From: an uncultured Chloroflexota bacterium
GTDB lineage: Bacteria > Chloroflexota > Anaerolineae > UBA4142 > SHND01
Length of the DNA: 53,735 bases
Assembly (NCBI GenBank): GCA_937870825.1
Contig: CALMZO010000262.1
Coordinates: 1 to 53,735 of the forward strand
Direction of reading: 5' to 3'
Part shown: positions 31,659 through 40,889 of the stretch, piece by piece
How positions within the stretch are numbered: position 1 is the first letter of the stretch
How the letters are laid out: each line of letters begins with the position of its first letter
Position numbers and translations under genes: made by a program
Notes under the pieces: generated by a model
What the model was told of the DNA's origin: nothing
The model's database searches: none
The model's input: the letters and a program-made list of their open reading frames with translations, nothing else

Positions 31659-32834
31659 GTGAAAAAAATTTTGTTGCTCACGATCGTACTCGTCGCCGCG
31701 TTGACCGTCGTCGCGTGTGCGCCAAGCGCGCCCGCGCAGCCGACGATTGATGCCGCCGCCGCGACCGTTGCCGCCGGTGCGAATCAAGCCGCTACGGCTG
31801 CCGCAGGCGCCGCGAACCAAGCCGCGACAGCCGCCGCAGGCGCGGCGACCCAAGTTTCCGGCGCCGCCACAAGCATTGCCACTGCCGCTTCGGGTGCGGC
31901 GACAGCAGTTGCCACCGCCGTCGCAAAACCGACCAACACACCGCCGCCGCCAAAATGTGACAAACTCGACGGTATGCCCGCTGTCAAAGCAGGCGACCTT
32001 GGGTCTCCCGAAAAACCAATTGTCATCGCGCTCGTGCCATCCGGCGATGTTCCCACCATCACCAAAGCGGGGACCGAAATCGCCGACTGCTTGAGCAAAC
32101 TCACCGGTCTCACCTACAACATCGAAGTCGGCACAAACTTTGCCGCCTCGATTGAAGCGATGGGCGCGGGCAAAGCGCCGTTTGGTTTCCTCAACACATT
32201 CTCGGCAATTCTCGCCAAAGAAAAATATGGCGTGACGCCGCTGCTCGTTTCGCTCCGCAATTACAAAGGCAAACCCGAAAACTTTTATCAAGGGCAATTC
32301 ATCGCGAACAAAGCGTCAGGCGTCAAGACGATTGCGGACTTGAAAGGCAAGACCTTCTGCTTTGTGGACCCGAACTCGACCTCCGGTTATATCATTCCGC
32401 GCATCGTTCTCGCCGCGAACGGCATTAACCCCGACAAAGATTTGAAAGCGACCCAAAACGCGGGTTCGCATGACAATGTTGCGATTGCCGTGTACAAGGG
32501 CGACTGCGACGCGGGTTCTACCTTTGTGGACGTTCGCACCGATTCCAACCCCATCAAAACCAATTATCCCGACATGGTGGAAAAGGTAGACGTGTTCTAT
32601 ATCACCGACAACATCCCGAACGACGGTCTCCAAGTCGCCAAAGGTGTTGACCCAAAGATTACGGATGCGACCGTGAACGGCTTGCTCTTCATTTCCGGTG
32701 ACCCGGGCGGCAAAGCGCTCTTGCGCCGCTTGTACAGCTATCTCGGTCTCGTCAAAGTGGAACCGACCTTTTACGATGACTTTGAAGCGCTGCTCAAAAA
32801 AGCAGGCGTTGACCCATCGAGTCTCGTACAATAA
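31659..32834 (+). CDS. phnD: Phosphonate/phosphite-type ABC transporter substrate-binding lipoprotein
   Basis: 391 residues. The lipoprotein signal ends at lipobox LTVVAC (Cys20). An unusual Ala/Thr/Gly linker (about 28-92) of near-repeats of QAATAAAGAA spaces the binding domain from the membrane. The PhnD domain follows (about 100-390): LVPSGDVPT, FGFLNTFSAI, SGYIIPR and DAGSTFVDVR, with the PhnD motif for binding oxyanions of P. The start is GTG 31659 with GGAGGAG close upstream; ATG 31657 is out of frame. Its partners PhnC and PhnE follow. Confidence 0.93.
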   Translation: MKKILLLTIVLVAALTVVACAPSAPAQPTIDAAAATVAAGANQAATAAAGAANQAATAAAGAATQVSGAATSIATAASGAATAVATAVAKPTNTPPPPKCDKLDGMPAVKAGDLGSPEKPIVIALVPSGDVPTITKAGTEIADCLSKLTGLTYNIEVGTNFAASIEAMGAGKAPFGFLNTFSAILAKEKYGVTPLLVSLRNYKGKPENFYQGQFIANKASGVKTIADLKGKTFCFVDPNSTSGYIIPRIVLAANGINPDKDLKATQNAGSHDNVAIAVYKGDCDAGSTFVDVRTDSNPIKTNYPDMVEKVDVFYITDNIPNDGLQVAKGVDPKITDATVNGLLFISGDPGGKALLRRLYSYLGLVKVEPTFYDDFEALLKKAGVDPSSLVQ

Positions 32835-32840
32835 AATTGC

Positions 32841-32877
32841 AGCAGGCAGAGACAATGACCGTCTCTGCCTGCTTTTT
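32841..32877 (+). terminator. Intrinsic terminator between phnD and phnC
   Basis: AGCAGGCAGAGAC (32841-32853) pairs perfectly with GTCTCTGCCTGCT (32861-32873), followed by T's to 32877. It is placed inside the operon and would make the binding protein more abundant than the ATPase and permease, through partial read-through. Confidence 0.88.
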
Positions 32878-32910
32878 CATTCTGCATTCCCCCTCGCGAA
32901 AATACAAAAT

Positions 32911-33669
32911 ATGCTGCGCGTTGAACATCTGACCAAAGTTTTTCCGAACGGTACGGTGGCGTTAAAAGATGTAACGTTCCAAGTGGAGGACGGTGAATTT
33001 CTTGCCGTCATCGGTTTGAGCGGTTCGGGCAAATCCACCTTGTTGCGCTGCATCAATCGTTTGATTGAACCGACCAGCGGCAAAATAATCTGGAACGGTA
33101 CGGACGTTACGGCGCTATCGCAAAATGAGATGCGACATGTCCGCCGTCAAATCGGTTTCATCTTTCAACAATTCAATCTCGTCAAACGTTCCAGCGTCAT
33201 TACAAACGTACTCACCGGACGACTCGGTTACGTGAACACCGCGCAGTCATTGGCAAATCTTTTTTCGCGCGCGGACAATCAACGCGCATTAAACAATCTC
33301 GAACGACTCGGCTTGCGCGAAAAAGCGTACGTGCGCGCCGATTCGTTAAGCGGCGGACAGCAACAGCGTGTGGCGATTGCGCGCGCGTTGATGCAAGAAC
33401 CGAAAATGATTCTTGCCGATGAACCCGTCGCTTCCCTCGACCCCGTTCTCTCGCACACGATTCTCAAATATCTCGAACAACTGAACAAAGAGGACGGCCT
33501 CACTGTCTTGTGCAGTCTGCATTTTCTCGACCTCGTGCATCGTTACGCCACGCGCGCGATTGCACTCAAAGATGGCCAAGTCGTGTTTCAAGGACTCCCA
33601 CAAGAAATAGACGACGCGCAATTCAAAGCGATTTATGGACAAGAGGCACAGCGCGTAAGTATCATTTGA
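32911..33669 (+). CDS. phnC: Phosphonate ABC transporter ATP-binding protein
   Basis: 252-residue ABC ATPase: Walker A GLSGSGKST, Q-loop FIFQQFNLV, signature LSGGQQQR, Walker B ILADEPVASLDP, and the switch LHFLDLVHRYATR (His). It matches PhnC in length and in the FNLVKRSSVITNVLTGRL stretch typical of that group. The ATG at 32911 lacks a clear Shine-Dalgarno. It is followed by an AT-rich filler (33664-33730) and phnE. Confidence 0.94.
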   Translation: MLRVEHLTKVFPNGTVALKDVTFQVEDGEFLAVIGLSGSGKSTLLRCINRLIEPTSGKIIWNGTDVTALSQNEMRHVRRQIGFIFQQFNLVKRSSVITNVLTGRLGYVNTAQSLANLFSRADNQRALNNLERLGLREKAYVRADSLSGGQQQRVAIARALMQEPKMILADEPVASLDPVLSHTILKYLEQLNKEDGLTVLCSLHFLDLVHRYATRAIALKDGQVVFQGLPQEIDDAQFKAIYGQEAQRVSII

Positions 33670-33730
33670 AATTGCGAAATGGAAATTGTGAATTTGGATT
33701 CCGCAATTCGCAATCCGAAATTTCAAATCA
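33664..33730. repeat. AT-rich palindromic filler, copy B
   Basis: Between phnC and phnE: GAAATTGCGAAATGGAAATT, then CGCAATTCGCAATCCGAAAT plus TTCAAAT, ending three bases before the phnE start. The right arm nearly equals that of copy A (20440-20516). Confidence 0.65.
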
Positions 33731-33733
33731 TTC

Positions 33734-36175
33734 ATGGCTGACCGAGCCGTTCCCTCCCTCACGACAACAACCAAAAATAAACTTCTGTCCGCGCTCCTCT
33801 CGCTCATCCTTCCCGGCGCGGGACAATTGTATCTCGGCGCGCGCAGTATCGCCCTCGCGATTTTTGCCATGACCGCGACGTTGGCATTTTTGATTTGGTT
33901 CACGCTCGATAATTTTCGCGTGGGTGCAATCGAAATCAACGGCGTCGAAACGAGCTGGCTGTGGAGTTTGTTTCTCGCGTTCTGGTTGTGGAATGTGTGG
34001 GACGCGTATCAACGCGCGCGCGGCGCGAGCACAACGCGTTTCTTTTCCTTCGGCATTCCCATTCTCATCATTTACATCATCGCGTTCCAAGTCACGGACG
34101 CGAACTTTCCGCGCCTCGTCACGCGGTTCAATGATGTGCGACTCATTTTCGACGCGTTGCGCCATCCCGATTTGTTGACGCGCGATACCGAAACGCAAGA
34201 AGGCGCGACGACGATTTGGATTCCGTGCAGCAATCCTCCGCAGACGACATCCCCGGGAGGGAATTCGGGTCTCCCCGTCGGCATTGACAAAATTTGCGGC
34301 ACGGTTGGAGACCCGATTGTGATTGCGGGACAGGGCTTTCTCCCGAACATGACGGGCAATTTGTATTGGCAAGAGTACGGCGGCACGAACGAAGTGCAGG
34401 TGCGTTCGCAAGGCGCGCCCGTTCTCGTGACAACGGATGCGGAGGGAAAATTTGTCGGCGCGTTGAACATTCCCGCGTTCGCGGGACGCGATGGCCTCGA
34501 CCCGAACGCGCCAACCGTTCAGGGCATTCAAGCGCGTTTTGTCCAAGAAGTCGGTCCCCTCAAACCGAGTGAAAATTTTGGCGTTTTGATTGGCAGGATT
34601 GAGCCGGAACCGCCGCCGGCGTGGACGATTTCGCTCGGCTTGATGTGGGCGGAGGCGCGCATTCCTTGGTTTGTTCCCGGCGGAATTTTTGTCACTATCG
34701 CGCTCGGACTTTTGGCGACGCTGATTTCGATTGTCATCGCCGCGCCGATTTCATTTTTTGGCGCGCGCAACATCATGTCGCGCGTGCGCGGCGGCACAGT
34801 AATTTATTATCTCGCGCGCGGCATTTTTAATGTGACGCGTTCGATTGACGTTCTGATTTGGGCGATTATTTTGGTTACGTGGACGGGGCTTGGCGTCGTC
34901 ACGGGGTTGTTCGCGCTCACGATTCACTCTATCGCCGCGGTTGCGAAACTGTATTCCGAAGAAGTGGAACACATTGACCCGGGTCCTGTCGAAGCGACAA
35001 CGGCGACGGGCGCGAACCTTTTGCAAACCATTCGCTTTGCGGTGATTCCCCAAATCATTCCGTCGTTTCTCGCGTACTCGCTGCTGCGTTGGGACATTAA
35101 CATGCGTTCCGCGACAGTGGTGGGTCTCGTATCGGCGGCGGGCGTCGGCTTTTATATTTTTGAAGCGATTCGCAAAGGTGGTTATCGTGAATACGCCGCC
35201 GCGTTGTGGTGCATCGCGTTCGTGATTTTGATTGTGGATTTCGTCAGCGCGTATTGGCGCGACCAAATTTTGCGCGGCGAGACCAAAGTGCGCGCACCTT
35301 CGGCGATTGCAGAGCGTTCCGAATTGGCTAGAATTTTGGCGCGTCCGCCCAAGCAAGTCGCGCCTAGACAGGACGCAACGGAAATCGTACCCCAACCTTT
35401 TTACAAAACACGGCGCGGCATTTTTTACACGATTCTTTTCATTGCCGTTTTCGTCATCAGTTGGAATCTTGCGGATATTGATTTGGGGAAATTGTTTGAA
35501 CCCGCGCCGACATTCTTTAGCGTCCTCGGCGACTTTATCACCATTGATACGAGTTACGCGGTGTGGGAACTCATTATCCGCAATTTGCTCGTCACGATTT
35601 TTCAAGCATTGCTCGCGACCACTGTCGGCGCGCTCATCGCGCTGCCGTTCGCGTTTCTCGCCGCGAAAAATATCACGGGACGCGCGCGCGCCACCGCGTG
35701 GATTTATTACGTCACGCGTTTTATCCTGAGTTTTCTGCGTTCGATTGAAGCGGTGTTGTATGTAGCGGTTTTTGTTTTTTGGGTTGGCATCGGCGCATTC
35801 GGGGGAATGTTGGCGCTTTCCGTGACAACGTTCGGGCTCATCGGAAAATTATTTAGCGAAGCCGTCGAGAACATTGACGAAGGACCTGTCGAAGCTGTGA
35901 CGGCGACGGGCGCGAATCGGTTGCAATCCATCGCGTTTGCGATTGTGCCGCAAATCGTTCCGCCATTTATTTCGTACGCGATTTATCAATGGGACATCAA
36001 CATTCGTCTCGCGACGATTATTGGACTCGCGGGCGGCGGCGGCATCGGGCAGCTCTTTTTCAATTACATGGGACAATTGCAATATCACAAAGCGGGCGCG
36101 GTGGTGCTGGCAATTGTGCTTGTCGTGACCGCGATGGATTTCGCGAGCGCGAAAATACGCCAACGCTTGGTGTGA
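33734..36175 (+). CDS. phnE: Fused double PhnE permease of the phosphonate-type ABC transporter
   Basis: 813 residues, three times the usual PhnE length. Residues about 15-125 form an extra N-terminal membrane module ([15 protein letters not shown]). An extracytoplasmic beta domain (about 150-290) with [17 protein letters not shown] resembles IPT/TIG or Ig-like folds. Two complete PhnE permease units follow (about 305-520 and 560-810). Each has the coupling loop that contacts Phn[20 protein letters not shown] and [19 protein letters not shown], followed by VIPQIIP and VPQIVP. A single chain can thus replace the permease dimer. Confidence 0.92.
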   Translation: MADRAVPSLTTTTKNKLLSALLSLILPGAGQLYLGARSIALAIFAMTATLAFLIWFTLDNFRVGAIEINGVETSWLWSLFLAFWLWNVWDAYQRARGASTTRFFSFGIPILIIYIIAFQVTDANFPRLVTRFNDVRLIFDALRHPDLLTRDTETQEGATTIWIPCSNPPQTTSPGGNSGLPVGIDKICGTVGDPIVIAGQGFLPNMTGNLYWQEYGGTNEVQVRSQGAPVLVTTDAEGKFVGALNIPAFAGRDGLDPNAPTVQGIQARFVQEVGPLKPSENFGVLIGRIEPEPPPAWTISLGLMWAEARIPWFVPGGIFVTIALGLLATLISIVIAAPISFFGARNIMSRVRGGTVIYYLARGIFNVTRSIDVLIWAIILVTWTGLGVVTGLFALTIHSIAAVAKLYSEEVEHIDPGPVEATTATGANLLQTIRFAVIPQIIPSFLAYSLLRWDINMRSATVVGLVSAAGVGFYIFEAIRKGGYREYAAALWCIAFVILIVDFVSAYWRDQILRGETKVRAPSAIAERSELARILARPPKQVAPRQDATEIVPQPFYKTRRGIFYTILFIAVFVISWNLADIDLGKLFEPAPTFFSVLGDFITIDTSYAVWELIIRNLLVTIFQALLATTVGALIALPFAFLAAKNITGRARATAWIYYVTRFILSFLRSIEAVLYVAVFVFWVGIGAFGGMLALSVTTFGLIGKLFSEAVENIDEGPVEAVTATGANRLQSIAFAIVPQIVPPFISYAIYQWDINIRLATIIGLAGGGGIGQLFFNYMGQLQYHKAGAVVLAIVLVVTAMDFASAKIRQRLV

Positions 36176-36260
36176 GTCGTCCGCGTTCCATTTTAGCAAA
36201 ACGGTGAGAATGCCGCGTGCTGCAACGCCATGTGCGTGTGGCGGCGCGGCTCATTTTTTT

Positions 36261-37073
36261 ATGTTTGAATGGTTGGCGCAACAGAACGCGCTCACGCAAG
36301 CATTTCTCGCGACAATGTTTACGTGGTTCGTCACAGCGTTGGGCGCGGGGCTTGTTTTTATTTTTCGCGGATACAGTCGGCGCGTGCTGGACGCAATGAT
36401 GGGCTTTGCCGCAGGCGTAATGATTGCTGCGAGTTTTTGGTCATTGCTCGCGCCCGCGATTCAGTTGGCGGAACAAAATGGTTCGGCAGGATGGCTGCCG
36501 CCGCTGATTGGCTTTTTGTTGGGGGGCGCGTTTCTGCTCGCGCTCGACCAATTGCTGCCGCATCTGCATGTTGGTCTCGCGCGCAGTCAAGCGGAAGGTA
36601 TCAAAACATCGTGGCAGCGCAGCGTCCTTTTGGTGTTGGCAATCACATTGCACAACATTCCCGAAGGGCTTGCCATCGGCGTTGCGTTTGGCGCGGTTGG
36701 CGCGGGCATCCCCGGCGCAACTCTTGGTTCTGCCATCGCGCTCGCGCTCGGCATCGGGCTTCAAAATTTTCCCGAAGGCACCGCCGTGTCTGTGCCGCTG
36801 CATCGCGACGGCATGTCGCGCACGCGCGCGTTTTTGTACGGACAAGCGTCCGCGCTCGTGGAACCTCTCGCTGCCGTACTCGGCGCGTTTGCCGTAATCA
36901 CAGTGACGGGGCTTTTGCCGTACGCGCTCGCGTTTGCGGCGGGCGCAATGATTTTCGTCGTCGTCGAGGAATTGATTCCCGAATCGCAGTTGGGAAAAAA
37001 CACCGACATTGCGACGACGTTCACGCTGCTCGGCTTTGCGGTGATGATGACGCTCGATGTCGCGCTCGGGTAA
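36261..37073 (+). CDS. ZIP-family metal transporter (ZupT/GufA-like)
   Basis: 270 residues, about eight membrane helices. Helix 4 has [13 protein letters not shown] and helix 5 [12 protein letters not shown], which hold the metal-binding His, Asn and Glu residues; EELIPE is near the end. ZIP proteins import Zn2+, Fe2+ or Mn2+. The start ATG 36261 (MFEWLAQQN) matches family members; it follows a run of seven T without a Shine-Dalgarno, and the frame's upstream 19 codons look non-coding. Confidence 0.93.
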   Translation: MFEWLAQQNALTQAFLATMFTWFVTALGAGLVFIFRGYSRRVLDAMMGFAAGVMIAASFWSLLAPAIQLAEQNGSAGWLPPLIGFLLGGAFLLALDQLLPHLHVGLARSQAEGIKTSWQRSVLLVLAITLHNIPEGLAIGVAFGAVGAGIPGATLGSAIALALGIGLQNFPEGTAVSVPLHRDGMSRTRAFLYGQASALVEPLAAVLGAFAVITVTGLLPYALAFAAGAMIFVVVEELIPESQLGKNTDIATTFTLLGFAVMMTLDVALG

Positions 37074-37087
37074 TCACTCACGTTACG

Positions 37088-37160
37088 CATGTCATTTCGA
37101 GAGTAATGAGAAATCTCGGTTTTGCAGCGCGCGGAGTTTCGAAACGCGGCGTTTCGATGG
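37088..37160. repeat. Palindromic intergenic repeat, copy 2 (partial)
   Basis: ATGTCATTTCGAGAGTAATG, then GAAATCTC and AAACGCGGCGTTTCG inverted words, between converging genes. It shares TGTCATTTCGAG with the element at 51720-51836 and GAAATCTC with that at 7817-7916. The rest of 37161-37239 shows nothing recognisable. Confidence 0.45.
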
Positions 37161-37239
37161 CATTCCCCGCAACGGCGCAAGCCGTCACACAGACAAGTAT
37201 GACGGCTGCGACGGGAACAGAACATTTGCGGAACATGTT

Positions 37240-37767
37240 TTACTTGCGCGTACGGAGCCAAAAGAGGAATCCGCCAACCGAGCCGAGCAAACCAACCACG
37301 CCGAGCGCGAGCAGTGGCATCGCGGGGAGCATCGTTTCAAAAGTTGTTGTCCCGGATTTTGCCGCAACCGCTTCCGCGAGCAGCGCTTCAGCTTGTGCGG
37401 AATTCGCTACGTCCAGTTCCGGCATGGTTTGCCATTCGGGCGCAAGCCCCGAAGCGACTGCCCATTCCCATTTTCCCGCGCGCGAAAAATTTAAGGTTGC
37501 GGTAAAGTGACCGCGTTCGTCCATCTCGGCGCGCGCGACAAACGTTTCGCCGGTGTAATGAATACCGCGCACGCGCACATTGTCGTACACCCATGGAGTT
37601 ATGCCGTGCGCCCGAATCGTCATACCGATTTTCACCGGCTCATTCACGACGAGATTCACCGGCATCGCGTCGAGCGTGACAACCGCCCAGCCGCCCGCGC
37701 CGGCAACCGAAGCGACGGCGACGAACCAGAGCGCGGTGAATGTGATTACAAGCATTCCACGTTTCAT
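37240..37767 (-). CDS. YtkA-like exported protein with C-terminal membrane anchor
   Basis: 175 residues. A signal peptide or N-terminal helix (RGMLVITFTALWFVAVASVAGA, split by its basic start) is followed by a beta-sandwich: AVVTLDAMPVNLVVNEPVKI, FVARAEMDERGHFTATLNF and AGKWEWAV. A C-terminal helix (MPLLALGVVGLLGSVGGFLF) and Lys/Arg tail anchor it. The pattern matches YtkA/FixH-type proteins found with copper and cytochrome genes. The start ATG 37767 has GAGAGGAG upstream. It ends the operon that includes a cytochrome c. Confidence 0.78.
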   Translation of the reverse strand: MKRGMLVITFTALWFVAVASVAGAGGWAVVTLDAMPVNLVVNEPVKIGMTIRAHGITPWVYDNVRVRGIHYTGETFVARAEMDERGHFTATLNFSRAGKWEWAVASGLAPEWQTMPELDVANSAQAEALLAEAVAAKSGTTTFETMLPAMPLLALGVVGLLGSVGGFLFWLRTRK

Positions 37768-37944
37768 TTTGATACTCCTCTCGTGATTTTTAAACCCATT
37801 CTCTCTACAACACTCGTGCATGATTGGTTCCGCAGCATCTGACAGGATTGGCCAACCATTGCCAAAAGTCAGAACTGTACGCGTTCGTCGCGCCCCCGGA
37901 AACAAACGCGCCACTGCCATCCAACTGCCTTTCGGTGATTTTGA

Positions 37945-38929
37945 CTATGGGTTGCGGCTCTGTAGTCCCAACTGCGCGTTCGATGATGTGAGCGGCAGAG
38001 CATTGACGGAATGGTCTGCATTCGCAAGTAACAATTCTGTCGCGTCCGCATTGAACGCCAGCGCGAAAATCGGCAGCGTGTTGCGTTTGAATTCTTGGGC
38101 GCGCTCCGCCGCGACATCGTATTGCCACAGCGTTCCGCCACTGCTGAAATAAACATGTTTCGCATCCGGCGCAACAACACTCGCGCGCATTGGCGCATCC
38201 GATTTTTTCGCAAACGGCGTGAATGAAACCACGCGCGGTTCGCCGATATTGCTCACGTCCGCCATTGCAATAGCCCGACATCACTTCGTCAATGTTGCGT
38301 TTGTCCACCAATACACCTTCGTTCAATTGCCCCAACGCGACATCAAACAATCGCACTTGATAGTGGTCCGGTTTCGAGGCAGGCAAATGTTCAATCAGGT
38401 ACAGTTTGCTGCCTGCCGTATTCAACGCGTCCACGTCGAAATTGCCGTTGAGCGAAAGGGTGCGCGTGGTTTTGCGCGTCGCCGCATCCACAAGCGCGAC
38501 GGTTGTTTTCCACGCGTTGTTTTTTGTGTACGCGGCTCGTTCCGTTTCCGTCGCAATGCGTTTTAACGCGAGCCATTTGCCCGTTGCTGAAACCGCGCCC
38601 AATTCCCAATCGCCTTCGAGCGCAAACGACGCGCGAATGGAACCTTTCGTAACGTCGAACGAATGCAGCGCGGTTGCGCCGCTCGCGCGAAATGCTGACC
38701 AATACGCGCTGCCGTCCGCCGAACGCAAACCTTTTGGCAAAATGAAACGCGGCGCGTTTGTCGCTGTGTCAAAGCCAAGCGTCTCGCGCGTCTCGCCGAT
38801 GTTTTGAGCCAGCCACACGTTTTGGGTGAACGGATTCGCGTATGCGTTCGAGCGCGCAAGCGTTACAAACAGCAAGGTCAACATCAACAGCAGCGTACCC
38901 GAACCCGCGACGATATATTTTTTTTGCAT
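37945..38929 (-). pseudogene. Secreted beta-propeller-like protein, interrupted by a single-base frameshift
   Basis: ATG 38929 has GGAGGAAGAGC upstream and a signal peptide (about residues 4-28). The sequence then reads as a beta-repeat protein up to NIDEVMSG. At a GGG run (plus 38274-38276) the frame shifts: the original frame continues as unlike, Cys/Arg-rich sequence to 37805, while a -1 frame resumes MADVSNIGEPRVVSFTPF and ends at 37945. Removing one base gives a coherent 327-residue product. Either a sequencing error or a recent mutation. Confidence 0.72.
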
Positions 38930-38989
38930 GCTCTTCCTCCGCATTCGAATCTGCACTTGATACAACACCCGTGCGGAATCGGTTCCGCG

Positions 38990-39406
38990 TTATTTCCGGT
39001 TCGCGGTTAGAAACGCGACGAGCGCGTCAATCTCGGTTTTTTTGAGTTCGAGGTTCGGCATTTCTGTATTCGGTTTGACCGCGCGAGGGTCTTTGAGCCA
39101 CGTTTCCAAATACTCGGCGTTGAGTTTGGTGTTGGTGAGATTCGGCACATTGTCAAATTGAAAATCCATCGCGCGATATGCAGCTACATTGTCGTGCCGA
39201 TGACAAACGACACAACCTTTCGCGACAAACCACGCGCGTCCGCGCGCGATAATTTCTCGAGAACTTGTTTGCGACGCGGGTTGAATTTGCGCGGGCGCTG
39301 TGTTGGGCGACGCTGCCGCTTGCAATGATGTAACAATCACAAATCTGCTGATGAGCATTCCCACAACCATCAACGCGGGAAAGAGAAAATTGAAAATTCG
39401 GTTCAT
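38990..39406 (-). CDS. Membrane-anchored monohaem cytochrome c
   Basis: 138 residues. An N-terminal helix (6-29, signal or anchor) precedes a class I cytochrome domain: haem site CVVCH (65-69) and distal Met in the NTEMPNLEL segment near residue 117. Electron carrier on the outer face of the membrane. Its ATG overlaps the stop of the upstream membrane protein gene (ATGA). A YtkA-like protein and a secreted repeat protein follow, suggesting an extracytoplasmic redox function. Confidence 0.93.
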   Translation of the reverse strand: MNRIFNFLFPALMVVGMLISRFVIVTSLQAAASPNTAPAQIQPASQTSSREIIARGRAWFVAKGCVVCHRHDNVAAYRAMDFQFDNVPNLTNTKLNAEYLETWLKDPRAVKPNTEMPNLELKKTEIDALVAFLTANRK

Positions 39407-40296
39407 GGTCTGTACTCCTGTAAAGATTCCGCAAAACGCGCAGCCTCATTTAGCGACAATTTTGTTTCGAGACGATAAATCACACCGTCGTCTTCGGCGC
39501 CTGTCTCCCACACCAACGTATTTGCATCCACCGTGCGCCGTGTTTGATAAATGGGTTCGCCGCGCGCATCCAACATCACTACCACGTGCGGCGCGCCGCT
39601 GAACCACAAGGCGCGTTCGCCGTTGACCTGGGCTTCGCCGAGGAGCGTGTGTTCGTTCAATTCTTTGCCCAGCATTTTTCCATAGATCCAGCGTTGTGCC
39701 TGATACAAAGTAAAACGCGGATTCTGCGCGTCCCCAAACATCATCACCACCTGTTCTCCATTGTCGAAAACATTCTGGTAATACACGCGGCTCGGCAGTT
39801 CATCTGGCGGCACAAGCAACTTGAAACGCGCGCGTTGCTGCGCGTCGTGCAGTATTGTTTCACAGCACAACGTAAATGGTTGAATCGTCTGCGTCGCGGT
39901 CGGGCGCGGTGTCGCAGTGACAAGCAGAGTTTGCGTCCCCTCACTCCCGGCGGGCGAGGGGTGGACACGCGTCGCGCTCCCCTCTCCTTGTAGGAGAGGG
40001 GTTGGGGGTGAGGTCGGCGTCGCGTAAAAAATTCGCAGACCGCGCAAACCCAAAAATTGCGCGACGGCATCGCGTGTAGCGGGAATCGTCAACAACAGCG
40101 CGAGCGCGAGAATGAGCGCGGCGGCAAGCGGGACCAGAATCCGAGCCCGGTTGCGCGTTGGCACAAACGCGCGCGGCGAAACCTCGCGCGTCAATTCGTT
40201 ACGCACGCGCGCGGCAATCGGCGGCGTCGCCGGATATTCCATCCCGCGTCCCGCGCGCACCAACGCATTTTCCAACCGTTCAAACTCGTTCGTCAT
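39403..40296 (-). CDS. Membrane protein, probable anti-sigma factor for the adjacent ECF sigma factor
   Basis: 297 residues. A short cytosolic N-terminal part (1-50), one transmembrane helix (about 53-72, VPLAAALILALALLLTI), then an extracytoplasmic region. Residues about 94-121 derive from a dispersed palindromic repeat (PPTPLLQGEGSAT). The C-terminal domain resembles DUF4367-type regions of anti-sigma proteins. It starts 17 bp after the ECF gene and overlaps the cytochrome start. No zinc-binding HxxxCxxC motif is visible, so the anti-sigma role is inferred from topology and position. Confidence 0.7.
   Translation of the reverse strand: MTNEFERLENALVRAGRGMEYPATPPIAARVRNELTREVSPRAFVPTRNRARILVPLAAALILALALLLTIPATRDAVAQFLGLRGLRIFYATPTSPPTPLLQGEGSATRVHPSPAGSEGTQTLLVTATPRPTATQTIQPFTLCCETILHDAQQRARFKLLVPPDELPSRVYYQNVFDNGEQVVMMFGDAQNPRFTLYQAQRWIYGKMLGKELNEHTLLGEAQVNGERALWFSGAPHVVVMLDARGEPIYQTRRTVDANTLVWETGAEDDGVIYRLETKLSLNEAARFAESLQEYRP
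39937..40015. repeat. Dispersed palindromic element inserted in frame in the anti-sigma-like gene
   Basis: Core CTCCCCTCTCCTTG faces TAGGAGAGGGG, followed by TTGGGGGTGAGGTC; left end CCTCACTCCC. Same element as 16959-17043. In this frame it reads PPTPLLQGEGSA and HPSPAGSEG, in the linker just outside the membrane helix. Confidence 0.8.
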
Positions 40297-40313
40297 TCGT
40301 CATGCATCTTTCG

Positions 40314-40889
40314 TCAAACCAACTCGACCAAATCGGGAAACTCGCGCGCAATTATTTCGCGCAACTTTGCGAGTGTACGATGCAAGCGCGATTTCACGGT
40401 GCCTTGTGGAATCTTGAGCGTTTGCGCCACTTCCGTCTCGGGCAATTCCAAAAAGTAGCGCAGGGTAATGAGCGTTTGCTCGTCGGGTTTCAATCGCTTC
40501 ACCGCGCGCATCAATTTTTCATTTTGCTCGCGCGTTTCAAGATTCGTTTGCGCGTCGTTTGGTTCGCGGTTTTCATTCTCGCTTTGAATAAATCGCTCGT
40601 TCATGTTCGCGCGCCTCTTACCTGCCTGAATTCGATTCAGCGCCTGATTCGTCACAATGCGCATCAGCCACGGACGAAACGGTTCGCCCGCGCGGAATGT
40701 ATGCAGCGCGCGGTACGCGCGCACGAACGCGTCCTGTGCTGCATCCGCCGCTTCGTGTTCGTCGCGCGTGATGAGGTACGCCGCGCGAAACGCGAGCCGT
40801 TCATAGGCGCGTACAAGCGCGTCGTATGCCCCGACATCTCCGCGTTGGGCGCGGCGAATCCAATCCTGTTCCCGTTCCGTCTGTTCCAT
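40314..40889 (-). CDS. ECF-type RNA polymerase sigma factor
   Basis: 191 residues: region 2 (about 15-90: YDALVRAYERLAFRAAYLIT, AAQDAFVRAYRAL, PWLMRIVTNQALNRIQ) and region 4 (about 130-185: LKPDEQTLITLRYFLELPETEVA, PQGTVKSRLHRTLAKLRE). It heads an operon with a membrane anti-sigma candidate, cytochrome c and exported proteins, so it probably responds to an envelope or redox signal. The start ATG 40889 lies inside a perfect palindrome; TTG 40895 is an alternative. Confidence 0.92.
   Translation of the reverse strand: MEQTEREQDWIRRAQRGDVGAYDALVRAYERLAFRAAYLITRDEHEAADAAQDAFVRAYRALHTFRAGEPFRPWLMRIVTNQALNRIQAGKRRANMNERFIQSENENREPNDAQTNLETREQNEKLMRAVKRLKPDEQTLITLRYFLELPETEVAQTLKIPQGTVKSRLHRTLAKLREIIAREFPDLVELV

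Noticed and set aside
36269-37510. 413-residue plus-strand frame overlapping the ZIP gene
   Set aside because: Arg/His/Cys-rich shadow that crosses from the ZIP gene into the converging YtkA-like gene; no recognisable motif.
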